This document shows, piece after piece, positions 12,601 through 18,975 of a stretch of 64,000 nt of DNA. The stretch is from NCBI RefSeq assembly GCF_000020645.1, contig NC_011060.1, positions 618,501-682,500 on the forward strand, in the 5' to 3' direction. This DNA is from Pelodictyon phaeoclathratiforme BU-1. GTDB taxonomy: Bacteria; Bacteroidota; Chlorobiia; Chlorobiales; Chlorobiaceae. The position numbers and the translations under genes are program-made. Each line of letters opens with the position of its first letter. Position 1 is the stretch's first letter. Under the pieces are notes generated by a model that searched no databases, was not told where the DNA came from, and saw only the letters and a program-made list of their open reading frames with translations.

Positions 12601-13642
12601 TGATGCCGCTTCGGCAGTGTTGGCGCTCAATGCAGGAAGTGATGCATCCGGCCATAATACATGGTCGATTGGTAAGCTATCAACGATCACCGGAAAAATT
12701 GAGCTTCCAAACTATGTTGCGATTGTACCACCGAATAATCTCAGTGGTACGGTTGAGGGATTAGAGCTTGTCGTTATTACCACCGAGACGCACTTGCCTG
12801 GAGAATTGCTTGAGCAGACATTCCTCTTTGATACTGTGGTGACGCCGGTTTCTGATGGTCTGACGACGATCAGTCCGACTCATTCGTTCGGTCCAGAAGG
12901 TCAGATGGTGCCGATTAACCTCAATGTTTCAATGGCTGACTTTGATGGTTCGGAAACAGCGACGGTGACCTTGAGGGGATTTAGACAGTATGCTTCTTTC
13001 TATGGCGCAAGCGGTACCGAGTTGACGTTGGCCCAATTTAATCCGGCGACCGACTATAATAGTGGTACAGACACCTATACGCTTCACGGGCTTACGGTTG
13101 AAGATACAAATGCGCTGTCGGTTATACAGTCGGCCACTAATGGGACATCGACGGTGTATGTTGCTGCCTATACGGTAGATGGCGCTGCTCCTCAATCCGT
13201 AACAACGCCCGAGAAATCTTTCACCCTCAATATCTCGCCGATTGTTCCGACGACGAGCAACGATACCCTGCTCTATGATGGTGTGGCTGATCTTGCAAAT
13301 ACCAGAAGCTTTGACGGCCTAGCCGGAACTGATACGCTGGTGCTCCGGAAGGGTGAGGATATTGATTTTGCTGATAGTCCTGTTGATCGATCGATTTTCA
13401 ATATTGAGTACATTGATCTGACGGTCAACGGCAATCACTCTCTTTCGAACATCACCTCTGCGGGTGTTGCTGCCATGACCGATCCTTCGACCCATGACCT
13501 GTATATTCTCGGCGACGGCGGTGACCATGTGGCGTTTACTGGAGCAGACTGGTCAACTGCAACTCGGATTGGAGATTACAATGTATATACCAGCAGTACG
13601 GATCCGACGGTCAAGGTTTCTGTGTACAAAGACATTTTATAA
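1..13642 (+). CDS. Giant type I secreted repeat protein (adhesin-like), 5' end outside window
   Basis: The frame is open from base 2, so the gene starts left of the window; about 4,546 residues are visible. Residues up to about 2,208 are tandem 158-residue units, each ending in a V-E-D-D-I-P motif and carrying a D-x-D-G-D motif, as in the T1SS-143/VCBS-type repeats of large secreted adhesins. From about 6,625 the sequence is non-repetitive: a chain of Ig/cadherin-like domains marked by recurring E-D-T and D-G-S-E motifs. The C-terminus (from about 13,250) has a degenerate glycine/aspartate stretch and a beta-rich end typical of type I secretion signals; no proper array of RTX nonapeptides is visible. 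The repeats hold about 27% Ser+Thr, 22 acidic residues, two Lys, no Arg and no Cys. The transporter genes follow at once. A cell-surface or released adhesin is the likely role; the ligand is unknown. Confidence 0.9.
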   Translation, partial: ITINSGSLLIEVEDDIPVQTTATVVGSVQEDALSGGNLDNTAADTTIATGNISGLVSVGADASATYSVQASGLPTLTSNGNTVTYSAVDTNSDTITDKLVASASGSTVFTLELNQTSGAYTFTLLDQLDHPVSNSDDTEIMTLDLSGGLVATDKDGDAITINSGSLLIEVEDDIPVQTTATVVGSVQEDALSGGNLDNTAADTTIATGNISGLVSVGADASATYSVQASGLPTLTSNGNTVTYSAVDTNSDTITDKLVASASGSTVFTLELNQTSGAYTFTLLDQLDHPVSNSDDTEIMTLDLSGGLVATDKDGDAITINSGSLLIEVEDDIPVQTTATVVGSVQEDALSGGNLDNTAADTTIATGNISGLVSVGADASATYSVQASGLPTLTSNGNTVTYSAVDTNSDTITDKLVASASGSTVFTLELNQTSGAYTFTLLDQLDHPVSNSDDTEIMTLDLSGGLVATDKDGDAITINSGSLLIEVEDDIPVQTTATVVGSVQEDALSGGNLDNTAADTTIATGNISGLVSVGADASATYSVQASGLPTLTSNGNTVTYSAVDTNSDTITDKLVASASGSTVFTLELNQTSGAYTFTLLDQLDHPVSNSDDTEIMTLDLSGGLVATDKDGDAITINSGSLLIEVEDDIPVQTTATVVGSVQEDALSGGNLDNTAADTTIATGNISGLVSVGADASATYSVQASGLPTLTSNGNTVTYSAVDTNSDTITDKLVASASGSTVFTLELNQTSGAYTFTLLDQLDHPVSNSDDTEIMTLDLSGGLVATDKDGDAITINSGSLLIEVEDDIPVQTTATVVGSVQEDALSGGNLDNTAADTTIATGNISGLVSVGADASATYSVQASGLPTLTSNGNTVTYSAVDTNSDTITDKLVASASGSTVFTLELNQTSGAYTFTLLDQLDHPVSNSDDTEIMTLDLSGGLVATDKDGDAITINSGSLLIEVEDDIPVQTTATVVGSVQEDALSGGNLDNTAADTTIATGNISGLVSVGADASATYSVQASGLPTLTSNGNTVTYSAVDTNSDTITDKLVASASGSTVFTLELNQTSGAYTFTLLDQLDHPVSNSDDTEIMTLDLSGGLVATDKDGDAITINSGSLLIEVEDDIPVQTTATVVGSVQEDALSGGNLDNTAADTTIATGNISGLVSVGADASATYSVQASGLPTLTSNGNTVTYSAVDTNSDTITDKLVASASGSTVFTLELNQTSGAYTFTLLDQLDHPVSNSDDTEIMTLDLSGGLVATDKDGDAITINSGSLLIEVEDDIPVQTTATVVGSVQEDALSGGNLDNTAADTTIATGNISGLVSVGADASATYSVQASGLPTLTSNGNTVTYSAVDTNSDTITDKLVASASGSTVFTLELNQTSGAYTFTLLDQLDHPVSNSDDTEIMTLDLSGGLVATDKDGDAITINSGSLLIEVEDDIPVQTTATVVGSVQEDALSGGNLDNTAADTTIATGNISGLVSVGADASATYSVQASGLPTLTSNGNTVTYSAVDTNSDTITDKLVASASGSTVFTLELNQTSGAYTFTLLDQLDHPVSNSDDTEIMTLDLSGGLVATDKDGDAITINSGSLLIEVEDDIPVQTTATVVGSVQEDALSGGNLDNTAADTTIATGNISGLVSVGADASATYSVQASGLPTLTSNGNTVTYSAVDTNSDTITDKLVASASGSTVFTLELNQTSGAYTFTLLDQLDHPVSNSDDTEIMTLDLSGGLVATDKDGDAITINSGSLLIEVEDDIPVQTTATVVGSVQEDALSGGNLDNTAADTTIATGNISGLVSVGADASATYSVQASGLPTLTSNGNTVTYSAVDTNSDTITDKLVASASGSTVFTLELNQTSGAYTFTLLDQLDHPVSNSDDTEIMTLDLSGGLVATDKDGDAITINSGSLLIEVEDDIPVQTTATVVGSVQEDALSGGNLDNTAADTTIATGNISGLVSVGADASATYSVQASGLPTLTSNGNTVTYSAVDTNSDTITDKLVASASGSTVFTLELNQTSGAYTFTLLDQLDHPVSNSDDTEIMTLDLSGGLVATDKDGDAITINSGSLLIEVEDDIPVQTTATVVGSVQEDALSGGNLDNTAADTTIATGNISGLVSVGADASATYSVQASGLPTLTSNGNTVTYSAVDTNSDTITDKLVASASGSTVFTLELNQTSGAYTFTLLDQLDHPVSNSDDTEIMTLDLSGGLVATDKDGDQITINASSLLITVEDDIPIARNDSTLYIKEGSEMATSVGNLAWNLLTSTNPSGGATSWRDYSGADESITITRVDYVDSLGASQFKILSGGTTGELDTKYGKLTVFSDGEWQYTPDPWVNHSTEPVSETITYTITDRDGDTATATKTLVVEDTATTISDPLDNSVYERNLSTGSDPNPVLLVKTGTLGVNKQADPINVVFNGAPPPTGITSNKKTIFYHESPDGHTLTATDLEADGGNVIFTIEIKNYDSKDASYEFTLYRAVDHLYEDQNTGATISHDPIEFPIRYKVLEPYDNDTVLNFPSGVNGGGLAEFTVTIYDDTALVEPLLTFQEDEPDPGERTMTVNADARSTNLSITGTPAAHGTVQVNDGTISGLPDGTITYTPFPNTNYSGTDTFEYTLEIENTSTTEIRTVTVTVIPVSDAPGVTALDYTLSTLEDTQIDLRLYAPTVGDKTDQNGIGTAGDDPERLGAITLSGIPVGAKIFKADGTTLVFEATTGHTSFTVMLVSGGTTPVTGTDSKSLFLAETTANSYLTVLEYEGLKLLPPPNSGNNFSPAITVSVTEYEVDAAGYQKEVSGVAVPGVTTTATIAVEVLAVTDIPPAPGLLIDGFDTPYTANFEEDTVFDLGALLSTTSFDDTTDGSEHREIVLSGLLKDTIVTSNALPGPVTIGATGTVTIPLINSTVPAGIQNVLPGITITPPPNFSGEMNGITVTLQALDTDPNLPAASPVPVSWTDSVTLNLLVLPVADDIAAPDVSTSEDQSVRFLKDLRVTDISSGLTTGGTEIITAITVSDLALGWVIKNPSGTVVFTGDGTADFSIPVGDYTNYTVTPPPHSSADTTVKVLVTTTDTATIQGIDITDNSKIDQLHNIKVTVTPVAEAVAGSAVHNGTSVTVTAAEADSDVSGTADLAINPHHTYTTHGTEGQFVSLTEAGSSPFAIGSFWHNEDADGSERTYALFTPTYLVGGVLTDMIEAEFQYTDGSGVHTEIFKGTPIAVEMPYLHTVSFKAKPGYSGAVTIDVQAKTVDHGPDDTTTDVFNVSGLAHLDFIVDPVPNQVTLAVTSPVPIDEDLLRTLSIRPTSTDTDGSESFTITITGIPNGSEMIYDGSTIYAITDTSGTVTINHFDSSKTFTIQPPHNSNEDITLHVTGHTVEVLDPTNPGTICQPLDIIVDVRGVADPVDVVTTVAGFSEQRLDSLPPSDLISMSSLISVTRQDTDGSETLSFYFTGLANGFDISGVNVSFLGGTGTERRWLLTPGDFAGTTMTVPKNFSGTVTFQGVPVTSENDGNSWTGDTWDPVGLRWTNNTSTGDPIPLSLTVSPSPEATIVDHTVFNEDQWILTDPLNPVMGAYARVNFDLLPQPLVDTNEVLTSVWIKAADVDGRVFTLSYDADDAGAGSPIVLGAVGGILADDGYYKLTAEQSKHIYVQNTHDLHGSYTFEVQYAITDPTSDGTTVRIINPATGGWTGVTANSVTTQSTIAAYTLTVNAVTDPITDPLGTISAADETSSHTVISGDVVTVYGSTVLTVPVVVTQSNYLAENPDGQDLDGSEMLERFIIDGVPDGITVVGATYVGDTGTTPNTGRWILDVNPDLPFTSTIPRNIAFDFDGVASQFIGWSKTITITAESRDTGSGIRSASVSFTIDNSLVVSFDDSGRATNIPAAITPWGLNTVSMTEDTASMLADLATVAISSITDSSPFSITLKNVQAGTIVTGMERMVLPGDEVIYTASGSGGDATLQTLLHNITLTPPPDSNENNHNDLFVFDLALTTYAPGGQQNTEKFHGQIEVLPDSDPTTSVITPRAGSEYEDDTTRPSKVDSGAGVLFTVAFENAADGSSNQLLGNVMLVIDERSMDSYLGGLVLTDDGTGKVLTLESSGGGFANYSISGVLASDVLTLTYFPVPNASGSIEITASVNSRETGSVQISGTPGSLTIDVIPVIDGYNPTSIVATGPEDTRIQLAITGGGLIDLDGSESVQSILLKKLHNCCLVYIGDDAASAVLALNAGSDASGHNTWSIGKLSTITGKIELPNYVAIVPPNNLSGTVEGLELVVITTETHLPGELLEQTFLFDTVVTPVSDGLTTISPTHSFGPEGQMVPINLNVSMADFDGSETATVTLRGFRQYASFYGASGTELTLAQFNPATDYNSGTDTYTLHGLTVEDTNALSVIQSATNGTSTVYVAAYTVDGAAPQSVTTPEKSFTLNISPIVPTTSNDTLLYDGVADLANTRSFDGLAGTDTLVLRKGEDIDFADSPVDRSIFNIEYIDLTVNGNHSLSNITSAGVAAMTDPSTHDLYILGDGGDHVAFTGADWSTATRIGDYNVYTSSTDPTVKVSVYKDIL

Positions 13643-15096
13643 TGGACAACTTAAAAACCTCTATATCCAAGGTTATGAAACAGACTACCAATAAGAACCT
13701 GAAAACCCTTGCAGTGGCAGTTTTGCTCCTCTGTCTTGGGTCACCGCAAACTGTAGAGGCCAAGGCAGTAACGGCAAGTGAAGCGGTTACCGCTGCTTTG
13801 AATACCAATCCGGAGGTGCAGGCGAAGTTTCATGCTTTCCGGGATGTGTACGAAGAGCAGGGTGTGGCTAACGGGGGCTACATGCCGAAGCTTGATTTTA
13901 GCGCTGGCGTGGGTCGGCACTGGCTCAAGTCGGAGAGTAACGGGGATGAAAATTACTGGCGGAAGGGTCTCCGGCTTGAACTCTCCCAGATGCTTTTTGA
14001 CGGGTTTTATACCCGAAACCAGGTTCATCGGTTGAAACACTCGGGTCAGGCCCGATATCTGGAGTTTATGGACTCTATGGAAAATATTGGTCTTGAAAGT
14101 TTCAGGGCGTATATGGATGTGCTCCGTTATCGTGAGATGGTCAATCTTTCGAGAAGAAATTATGAGTATCATCAGGAGATTTACAAGCAGATCAGCAGTC
14201 GGGTTCGTGCGGGGGTTGCAGCAGGGGTTGATATGGAGCAGATCACGGCCCGTCTTTCGCTGGCACAGTCGAACCTGGTGACCGAATTGAGCAACCAGCA
14301 TGATGTAAGCGCTCGCTACCAGCGTTATATCGGAGAGTTGCCGGAAGAGAATCTGGCGCCTGCAGTGCTGCCTGATAAAGGGATACCTGCTACGAAAGTT
14401 GCGACGCTGAAAGAGGCCTATCAGTACAATTTCGGCTTTCTTGCCACCCTTTCTGATATCCGGGCTGCTCAATATGCCGTCAATGTACAGAAAGCAAAAT
14501 ATTATCCGCGTATCGACTTCAAGGCTCGCCATGACCGGTCATGGAATCTGGATGGTGTGGATGGCCGGAGGGATGAGTCGGTTGCTGAACTTGTATTGAA
14601 CTACAATATCATCAATGGGGGCGCTGATCAGGCGGCATTGCATCAGTACCGTGAAAAAATGTATCGTTCGGTTGATCTGAAAGACAAGGCCGCTCGTGAT
14701 TTGCGTCAGACCATAGAGATCGCTTATAATGAACGGGAGATGATAAAAGAGCAGTTACAGTATTTTGATCGGCACTATAAAAGCATGGAGAAGGTAAGAG
14801 AGGCCTATCATGAGCAGTTTAATATCGGAAAACGTACATTGCTTGACCTGCTTGATACCGAGAATGAATATTATCAGGCACGTCGTGCTTTTTATAACGG
14901 TTTTTTTGACCTCACGATAGCTAATGCAAGGACGTTGGCGGGACTGGGCAGGCTGCTCACCACAATGGGTGTTGTTCGCGGAGAGATGCCGAGTTTGAAG
15001 GATATCAATATTCCTATGCCTGAGGTCAAGGATGAGGATTTGCCGCCATTTGACGTTCCTGTGCGTGGCAAACTGGATCTTCCTGAGGTCAAGTGA
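13642..15096 (+). CDS. TolC-family outer membrane efflux protein of the type I system
   Basis: The 484-residue protein has a basic N-terminus, a hydrophobic stretch and a probable signal cleavage site (Ala-Lys-Ala) near residue 41, then two long helical halves as in TolC/OEP proteins. The conserved stretch near residue 400 (Gly-Lys-Arg-Thr-Leu-Leu-Asp-Leu-Leu-Asp-Thr-Glu-Asn) matches the TolC motif for the second helix pair. It should form the outer-membrane channel of the exporter. The start ATG shares a base with the stop of the giant gene (TAATG), suggesting translational coupling. A second in-frame ATG at 13675 would give a more compact signal peptide and may be the true start. The C-terminal tail is rich in Pro, Asp and Glu. 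Confidence 0.92.
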   Translation: MDNLKTSISKVMKQTTNKNLKTLAVAVLLLCLGSPQTVEAKAVTASEAVTAALNTNPEVQAKFHAFRDVYEEQGVANGGYMPKLDFSAGVGRHWLKSESNGDENYWRKGLRLELSQMLFDGFYTRNQVHRLKHSGQARYLEFMDSMENIGLESFRAYMDVLRYREMVNLSRRNYEYHQEIYKQISSRVRAGVAAGVDMEQITARLSLAQSNLVTELSNQHDVSARYQRYIGELPEENLAPAVLPDKGIPATKVATLKEAYQYNFGFLATLSDIRAAQYAVNVQKAKYYPRIDFKARHDRSWNLDGVDGRRDESVAELVLNYNIINGGADQAALHQYREKMYRSVDLKDKAARDLRQTIEIAYNEREMIKEQLQYFDRHYKSMEKVREAYHEQFNIGKRTLLDLLDTENEYYQARRAFYNGFFDLTIANARTLAGLGRLLTTMGVVRGEMPSLKDINIPMPEVKDEDLPPFDVPVRGKLDLPEVK

Positions 15097-15154
15097 TGAT
15101 GGTTGTTTGAGTCGGGGGGTGTTTTATTGTAATTCCTAAGTTGTGCGGTGTTTT

Positions 15155-15868
15155 ATGTCTGTTGCGGTTACTGTTGGCAAGAGAGAGTTGGTGGTTGATG
15201 ATGTGGTGTCGTTGCTTGCAGGTCATAACTTGTGGCCGCAACTGATGGAGGGCGTGGTTGTTGACAGGGTTTTACGTACGCTTGGGTGCAGTGAGGAAGA
15301 GATCGGGGTTTATTATACGACCGAACTTGCTGCTGATGCTGTTTTTCTTGAAAAAAAACGGGCTCAATTGCTTCTTGACGGGGCGAAGGAGGAGGATGTT
15401 GATTTTTTTATCAGTCGTCCCGTTTTGCTGGAGCTTTTCAAGAGGCGGCGGTTTGAGCCTCTGGTTGGCAGCGCTTTCCTGAAGTTGAAAGCTGGTATGG
15501 ACAAGGTTCTCTTTTCTCTGTTGCGCAATAAAGATCATGAGCTGACAAGAGAGCTGTTTTTTCGCCTCGAATCAGGAGAGGAGTCGTTTGCCTCTCTTGC
15601 AGCCCGTTATGCCGAGGGCCGGGAGGCGTTGAGTGGCGGTCGCCTCGGCCCGATTGAGATGCAACAGTTAAATCCTGCATTGGCTGCGGTGCTCTCGACG
15701 GCCAGGCCGGGGGTTGTGAATCCTCCGGTTGTCATTGACGGATTGGGAGTTATTACCTTGCTGCATGAGAAAATACCGGCAAAATTTGATGAACCGATGA
15801 AACAGCATCTTCTCAATCACCTGTTTCGTGAATGGGTGAAGGCTGAGGTATTGGCTTTTTTTTACTGA
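15155..15868 (+). CDS. Parvulin-type peptidylprolyl isomerase, T1SS-associated
   Basis: This 237-residue protein has a parvulin (PpiC/SurA-like) rotamase domain in its second half. The diagnostic stretch near residue 165 reads Gly-Gly-Arg-Leu-Gly-Pro-Ile, followed by Pro-Gly-Val and a closing beta segment. The N-terminal half is helical, as in SurA-type chaperones. No signal peptide is seen, so it is probably cytoplasmic and could keep the substrate unfolded or assist its delivery to the exporter. It lies between the TolC and ABC genes with gaps of about 56-58 bases, so it is almost certainly part of the operon. An in-frame GTG at 15143 is an alternative start; I chose the ATG, though neither has a good ribosome site. 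Confidence 0.8.
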   Translation: MSVAVTVGKRELVVDDVVSLLAGHNLWPQLMEGVVVDRVLRTLGCSEEEIGVYYTTELAADAVFLEKKRAQLLLDGAKEEDVDFFISRPVLLELFKRRRFEPLVGSAFLKLKAGMDKVLFSLLRNKDHELTRELFFRLESGEESFASLAARYAEGREALSGGRLGPIEMQQLNPALAAVLSTARPGVVNPPVVIDGLGVITLLHEKIPAKFDEPMKQHLLNHLFREWVKAEVLAFFY

Positions 15869-15924
15869 GATCTCTTTTTTTCTGGTCACGATGGGTTATC
15901 TGATTTTTTTATAAGGGAATTTTC

Positions 15925-18900
15925 ATGTCGCATACAATCGCAGACAGTGACGCTGATATTTGCAAGGTTATAGGGGGGATTCCCCTTTTCTCGGGTTTGG
16001 CAGAAGGTAAAATCAGGATGCTGGCCGGTGTTTGTTCCGTGGAGCGCTATACCATAGGAAAACCGGTAATCAGCGCCGGTATGCCTCCAGATTCGCTGTA
16101 TGTTATTATCTCAGGACGTGTACGGTCACTCTATAAGGAGGGCTCCAACGGAGTTGTTCAAACTCTGAGGCTTCTCGGTGCCGGAGAGCTGTTCGGCTGG
16201 GTGGCTCTTATGCGTCGCCAGCCAACGGAGATTGTTACCGCTTCCGAGGAGACGCTCTGCCTGAAGATTCCCTTGTCGTCGTTGAGCATGGTGATCAATG
16301 AGCTGCCTCTCTTGTATGATCTGCTCTTTTCGAAAACGGATCCTTCCGAGATTTGTGCTCTTCTTGAGACTCTGTTCAGCAAGGATCCGAGGGTTGAGGC
16401 TCGTATTGGTGAGTCCGGCTTTTCAGGGATCAGGGATCTTTCCCTCCACCTTTACCCTTCTGCGGTTGTTGTTGATACCGGTTTCAGCAGGGTGATTCCC
16501 CAAAAAAAGCTTCAATGGTTTGTCAGCCGGAGCGATGACCCGGCGTATCCTCCTGGCAGTGAGTACCGACCCTCTTCCGGCGAATTGGCAGGCTCTTTTT
16601 CGTTGCGTCTGGTGGGGCTTGATTTGTCTTGTCTCAAGGAGTCTGCTGTTGAGGTAAAGCCGATTGTGGCTGAGCCTTTGCGCGGTGAACCGCTGGCGGG
16701 TATTGCCAGTTCAGAGCGGCCGCAGGGAGAACCTGTCAGGGAGCAGCCCCGCGAAGAGTTCAGTTGTCAAACGGAAGAGGAACAGGTAAGCGGCCGTTCA
16801 AAAGGATTCTATTTTTGTAAAGGGAGGGGTGTTGTTGAGGAGACAACAGCCTGTTTTCAGATGTTTGGCAAGCATATGAATGTGCCGGTTAAAAAAGATC
16901 TGATACAGAGCATTATCGGAAACCAGTATGCGAGGAATGGTCAGATATCGCTGCAGGATTGTGGAGGTGTCGGGGTGGTGCTTGGCTTGAAAGCGCAGGT
17001 AGTGAGTTTTTCCGAGGAGGCCATGCTTCGGCTGAAGGTGCCTGCCCTTATTGGATGGGAGAAGAGTTTTGCTGTGCTTTACAAGGTTACAGCTAAAGAG
17101 GTTACCCTCGCAGTCCCCTCTGCATCAGGTATTAAGGTACTTGCTGTAAAAGAGTTCTGGGAAAAGTGGGATCGCAGGGGGGAGGCGCTGGTGCTTGATG
17201 CGAGAGAGGATACTCCTGAAAAAAAATTCGGGTTTGACTGGTTTGCGCCCTCTATCAAAAAGTATCGCAATGTTCTTGGAGAGGTGATGATTGCCTCGTT
17301 TTTTACCCAGATCATGACTCTGGTCAATCCGCTGTTGTTTATGGTCATCATCGATCAGGTCATTGTCAAGAACAGTTACAGCACACTGCATGTGCTTGGC
17401 ACCTTTATGCTGATCATTGCGATTCTCCAGGCGGTGTTGAACAGTCTGAGAACCTATCTTTTTGTTGATACAACGAATCGAATTGATGTTGCACTTGGTG
17501 CAGAGGTTATTGATCATCTGCTGCGGCTGCCACTCCGTTTTTTTGAAAAAAGGCCGGTTGGTGAGCTGAGTTCCCGGATCGGAGAGCTTGAGCATATCCG
17601 TCAGTTTTTAACGGGCACCGCTCTCGGGGTCGTTCTTGATGCAGTTTTTTCGTTCGTCTATGTTGTTGTTCTCTTTGCTTTCAGTTGGAAGCTGGCGGTG
17701 ATGGCTCTCTCGGTTGTTCCGGTAATTGGGTTGATAACCTTTTTGTTGTCGCCGGTTATCCGGAAACAGTTGCGCGAAAAGGCGGTAAAGCATAGTCTAA
17801 CGAATGCGTATTTGATAGAGGTGCTATCGGGAATTCAGACGGTCAAGTCCCAGAATATTGAGTTGCGTGCGCGCTGGAACTGGCAGGAAAAATATGCGAG
17901 CTATGTCAAGGAGGGCTTCAAACCGGTTGTTTCGGGTACCATTGCCAATTCTGCCAACTCTTTTCTCAGTCAGGCATCCGGGCTTATTGTAATATGGGCC
18001 GGTGCGGCTCTGGTGTTGAATAATGAGCTGACCCTGGGCCAGCTTATTGCATTTCGTATTATTGCCGGTTATATCACCAGTCCTGTAATGAGGCTTGCTC
18101 AGCTCTGGCAGAATTTTCAGGAAACCGGCATGTCGCTTGAACGGCTTGCTGATATTGTTGATACTCCGCAGGAGGGTGGCAAGGATCAGTTGGCGCAGAT
18201 TCCTCTTCCTCTTGTCAAAGGTGAAATTTTCTGTGAAAATGTCTCGTTCCGTTTCAGGGATAATAGTCCGATGGTGCTGAAAAATGTGACCGTTACGATT
18301 CCTGAAGCTGCATTTGTTGGTATTGTGGGGGAGAGCGGGTCGGGTAAAAGTACCTTCGCAAAACTGATTCAGAGGCTCTACAGGCTTGAAGAGGGCCGTA
18401 TTTTTATTGATCATTATGATATTGCCAAGGTTGAGCTCAATTCGCTCCGAAGCCAGATCGGCATTGTACCCCAGGATCCCATGCTTTTCAATGTTTCGGT
18501 AAAGGAGAATATTGCTCTTACCAATCCGGACGCAACGGATGCCGATATTATCCGTGCAGCCAGAATTGCCGAGGCTCATGACTTTATTATGGCTTTGCCT
18601 ACCGGTTACAATACGCCGGTTGGCGAAAAGGGCTCCTCACTTTCGGGTGGTCAGCGCCAGAGAATTGCCATTGCAAGAACCATTTTACAAAACCCGGGTC
18701 TTATCATTCTTGATGAAGCTACAAGCGCTCTTGATTCGGATACGGAAAGCCGTTTGACGGCAAATTTGATAACCGCTTTCAGAGGCAAAACAGTCTTGTT
18801 CATTACCCACAGGCTTAATTCGGTTAAAGCAGCATCCCTGATTCTCTGTTTTCATGATGGTTGTATTGATGAAGCTGGTACTCATGATGATCTTATGGGA

Positions 18901-18975
18901 AGAAAAGGGCGGTATTACTCCTTGTTCCAAAAACAGTCTTTTTCAATTCCGGTTATGGAGGGTAGCCTCGGATGA
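15925..18975 (+). CDS. Type I secretion ABC transporter with cNMP-binding and C39-like domains
   Basis: The 1016-residue protein has four parts. Residues about 10-125 form a cyclic-nucleotide-binding (CRP-like) fold. About 290-425 resemble a C39 peptidase domain, but the catalytic Cys position appears to be Glu and the His region is not recognisable, so it is probably a substrate-binding C39-like domain. About 445-720 is the six-helix ABC membrane domain. About 760-1005 is the ATPase, with Walker A (Gly-Glu-Ser-Gly-Ser-Gly-Lys-Ser-Thr) near 803, signature Leu-Ser-Gly-Gly-Gln near 905, Asp-Glu-Ala Walker B and a switch His near 960. The start follows a strong AAGGGA site. HlyB (about 707 residues) lacks the first domain; similar architectures are known in cyanobacterial-type exporters. 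It should energise export of the giant protein. Confidence 0.94.
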   Translation: MSHTIADSDADICKVIGGIPLFSGLAEGKIRMLAGVCSVERYTIGKPVISAGMPPDSLYVIISGRVRSLYKEGSNGVVQTLRLLGAGELFGWVALMRRQPTEIVTASEETLCLKIPLSSLSMVINELPLLYDLLFSKTDPSEICALLETLFSKDPRVEARIGESGFSGIRDLSLHLYPSAVVVDTGFSRVIPQKKLQWFVSRSDDPAYPPGSEYRPSSGELAGSFSLRLVGLDLSCLKESAVEVKPIVAEPLRGEPLAGIASSERPQGEPVREQPREEFSCQTEEEQVSGRSKGFYFCKGRGVVEETTACFQMFGKHMNVPVKKDLIQSIIGNQYARNGQISLQDCGGVGVVLGLKAQVVSFSEEAMLRLKVPALIGWEKSFAVLYKVTAKEVTLAVPSASGIKVLAVKEFWEKWDRRGEALVLDAREDTPEKKFGFDWFAPSIKKYRNVLGEVMIASFFTQIMTLVNPLLFMVIIDQVIVKNSYSTLHVLGTFMLIIAILQAVLNSLRTYLFVDTTNRIDVALGAEVIDHLLRLPLRFFEKRPVGELSSRIGELEHIRQFLTGTALGVVLDAVFSFVYVVVLFAFSWKLAVMALSVVPVIGLITFLLSPVIRKQLREKAVKHSLTNAYLIEVLSGIQTVKSQNIELRARWNWQEKYASYVKEGFKPVVSGTIANSANSFLSQASGLIVIWAGAALVLNNELTLGQLIAFRIIAGYITSPVMRLAQLWQNFQETGMSLERLADIVDTPQEGGKDQLAQIPLPLVKGEIFCENVSFRFRDNSPMVLKNVTVTIPEAAFVGIVGESGSGKSTFAKLIQRLYRLEEGRIFIDHYDIAKVELNSLRSQIGIVPQDPMLFNVSVKENIALTNPDATDADIIRAARIAEAHDFIMALPTGYNTPVGEKGSSLSGGQRQRIAIARTILQNPGLIILDEATSALDSDTESRLTANLITAFRGKTVLFITHRLNSVKAASLILCFHDGCIDEAGTHDDLMGRKGRYYSLFQKQSFSIPVMEGSLG

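Noticed and set aside
13250..13642. RTX calcium-binding nonapeptides at the C-terminus
   Set aside because: Only one degenerate Gly/Asp stretch is visible, so I do not call an RTX array, although the end still looks like a type I secretion signal.
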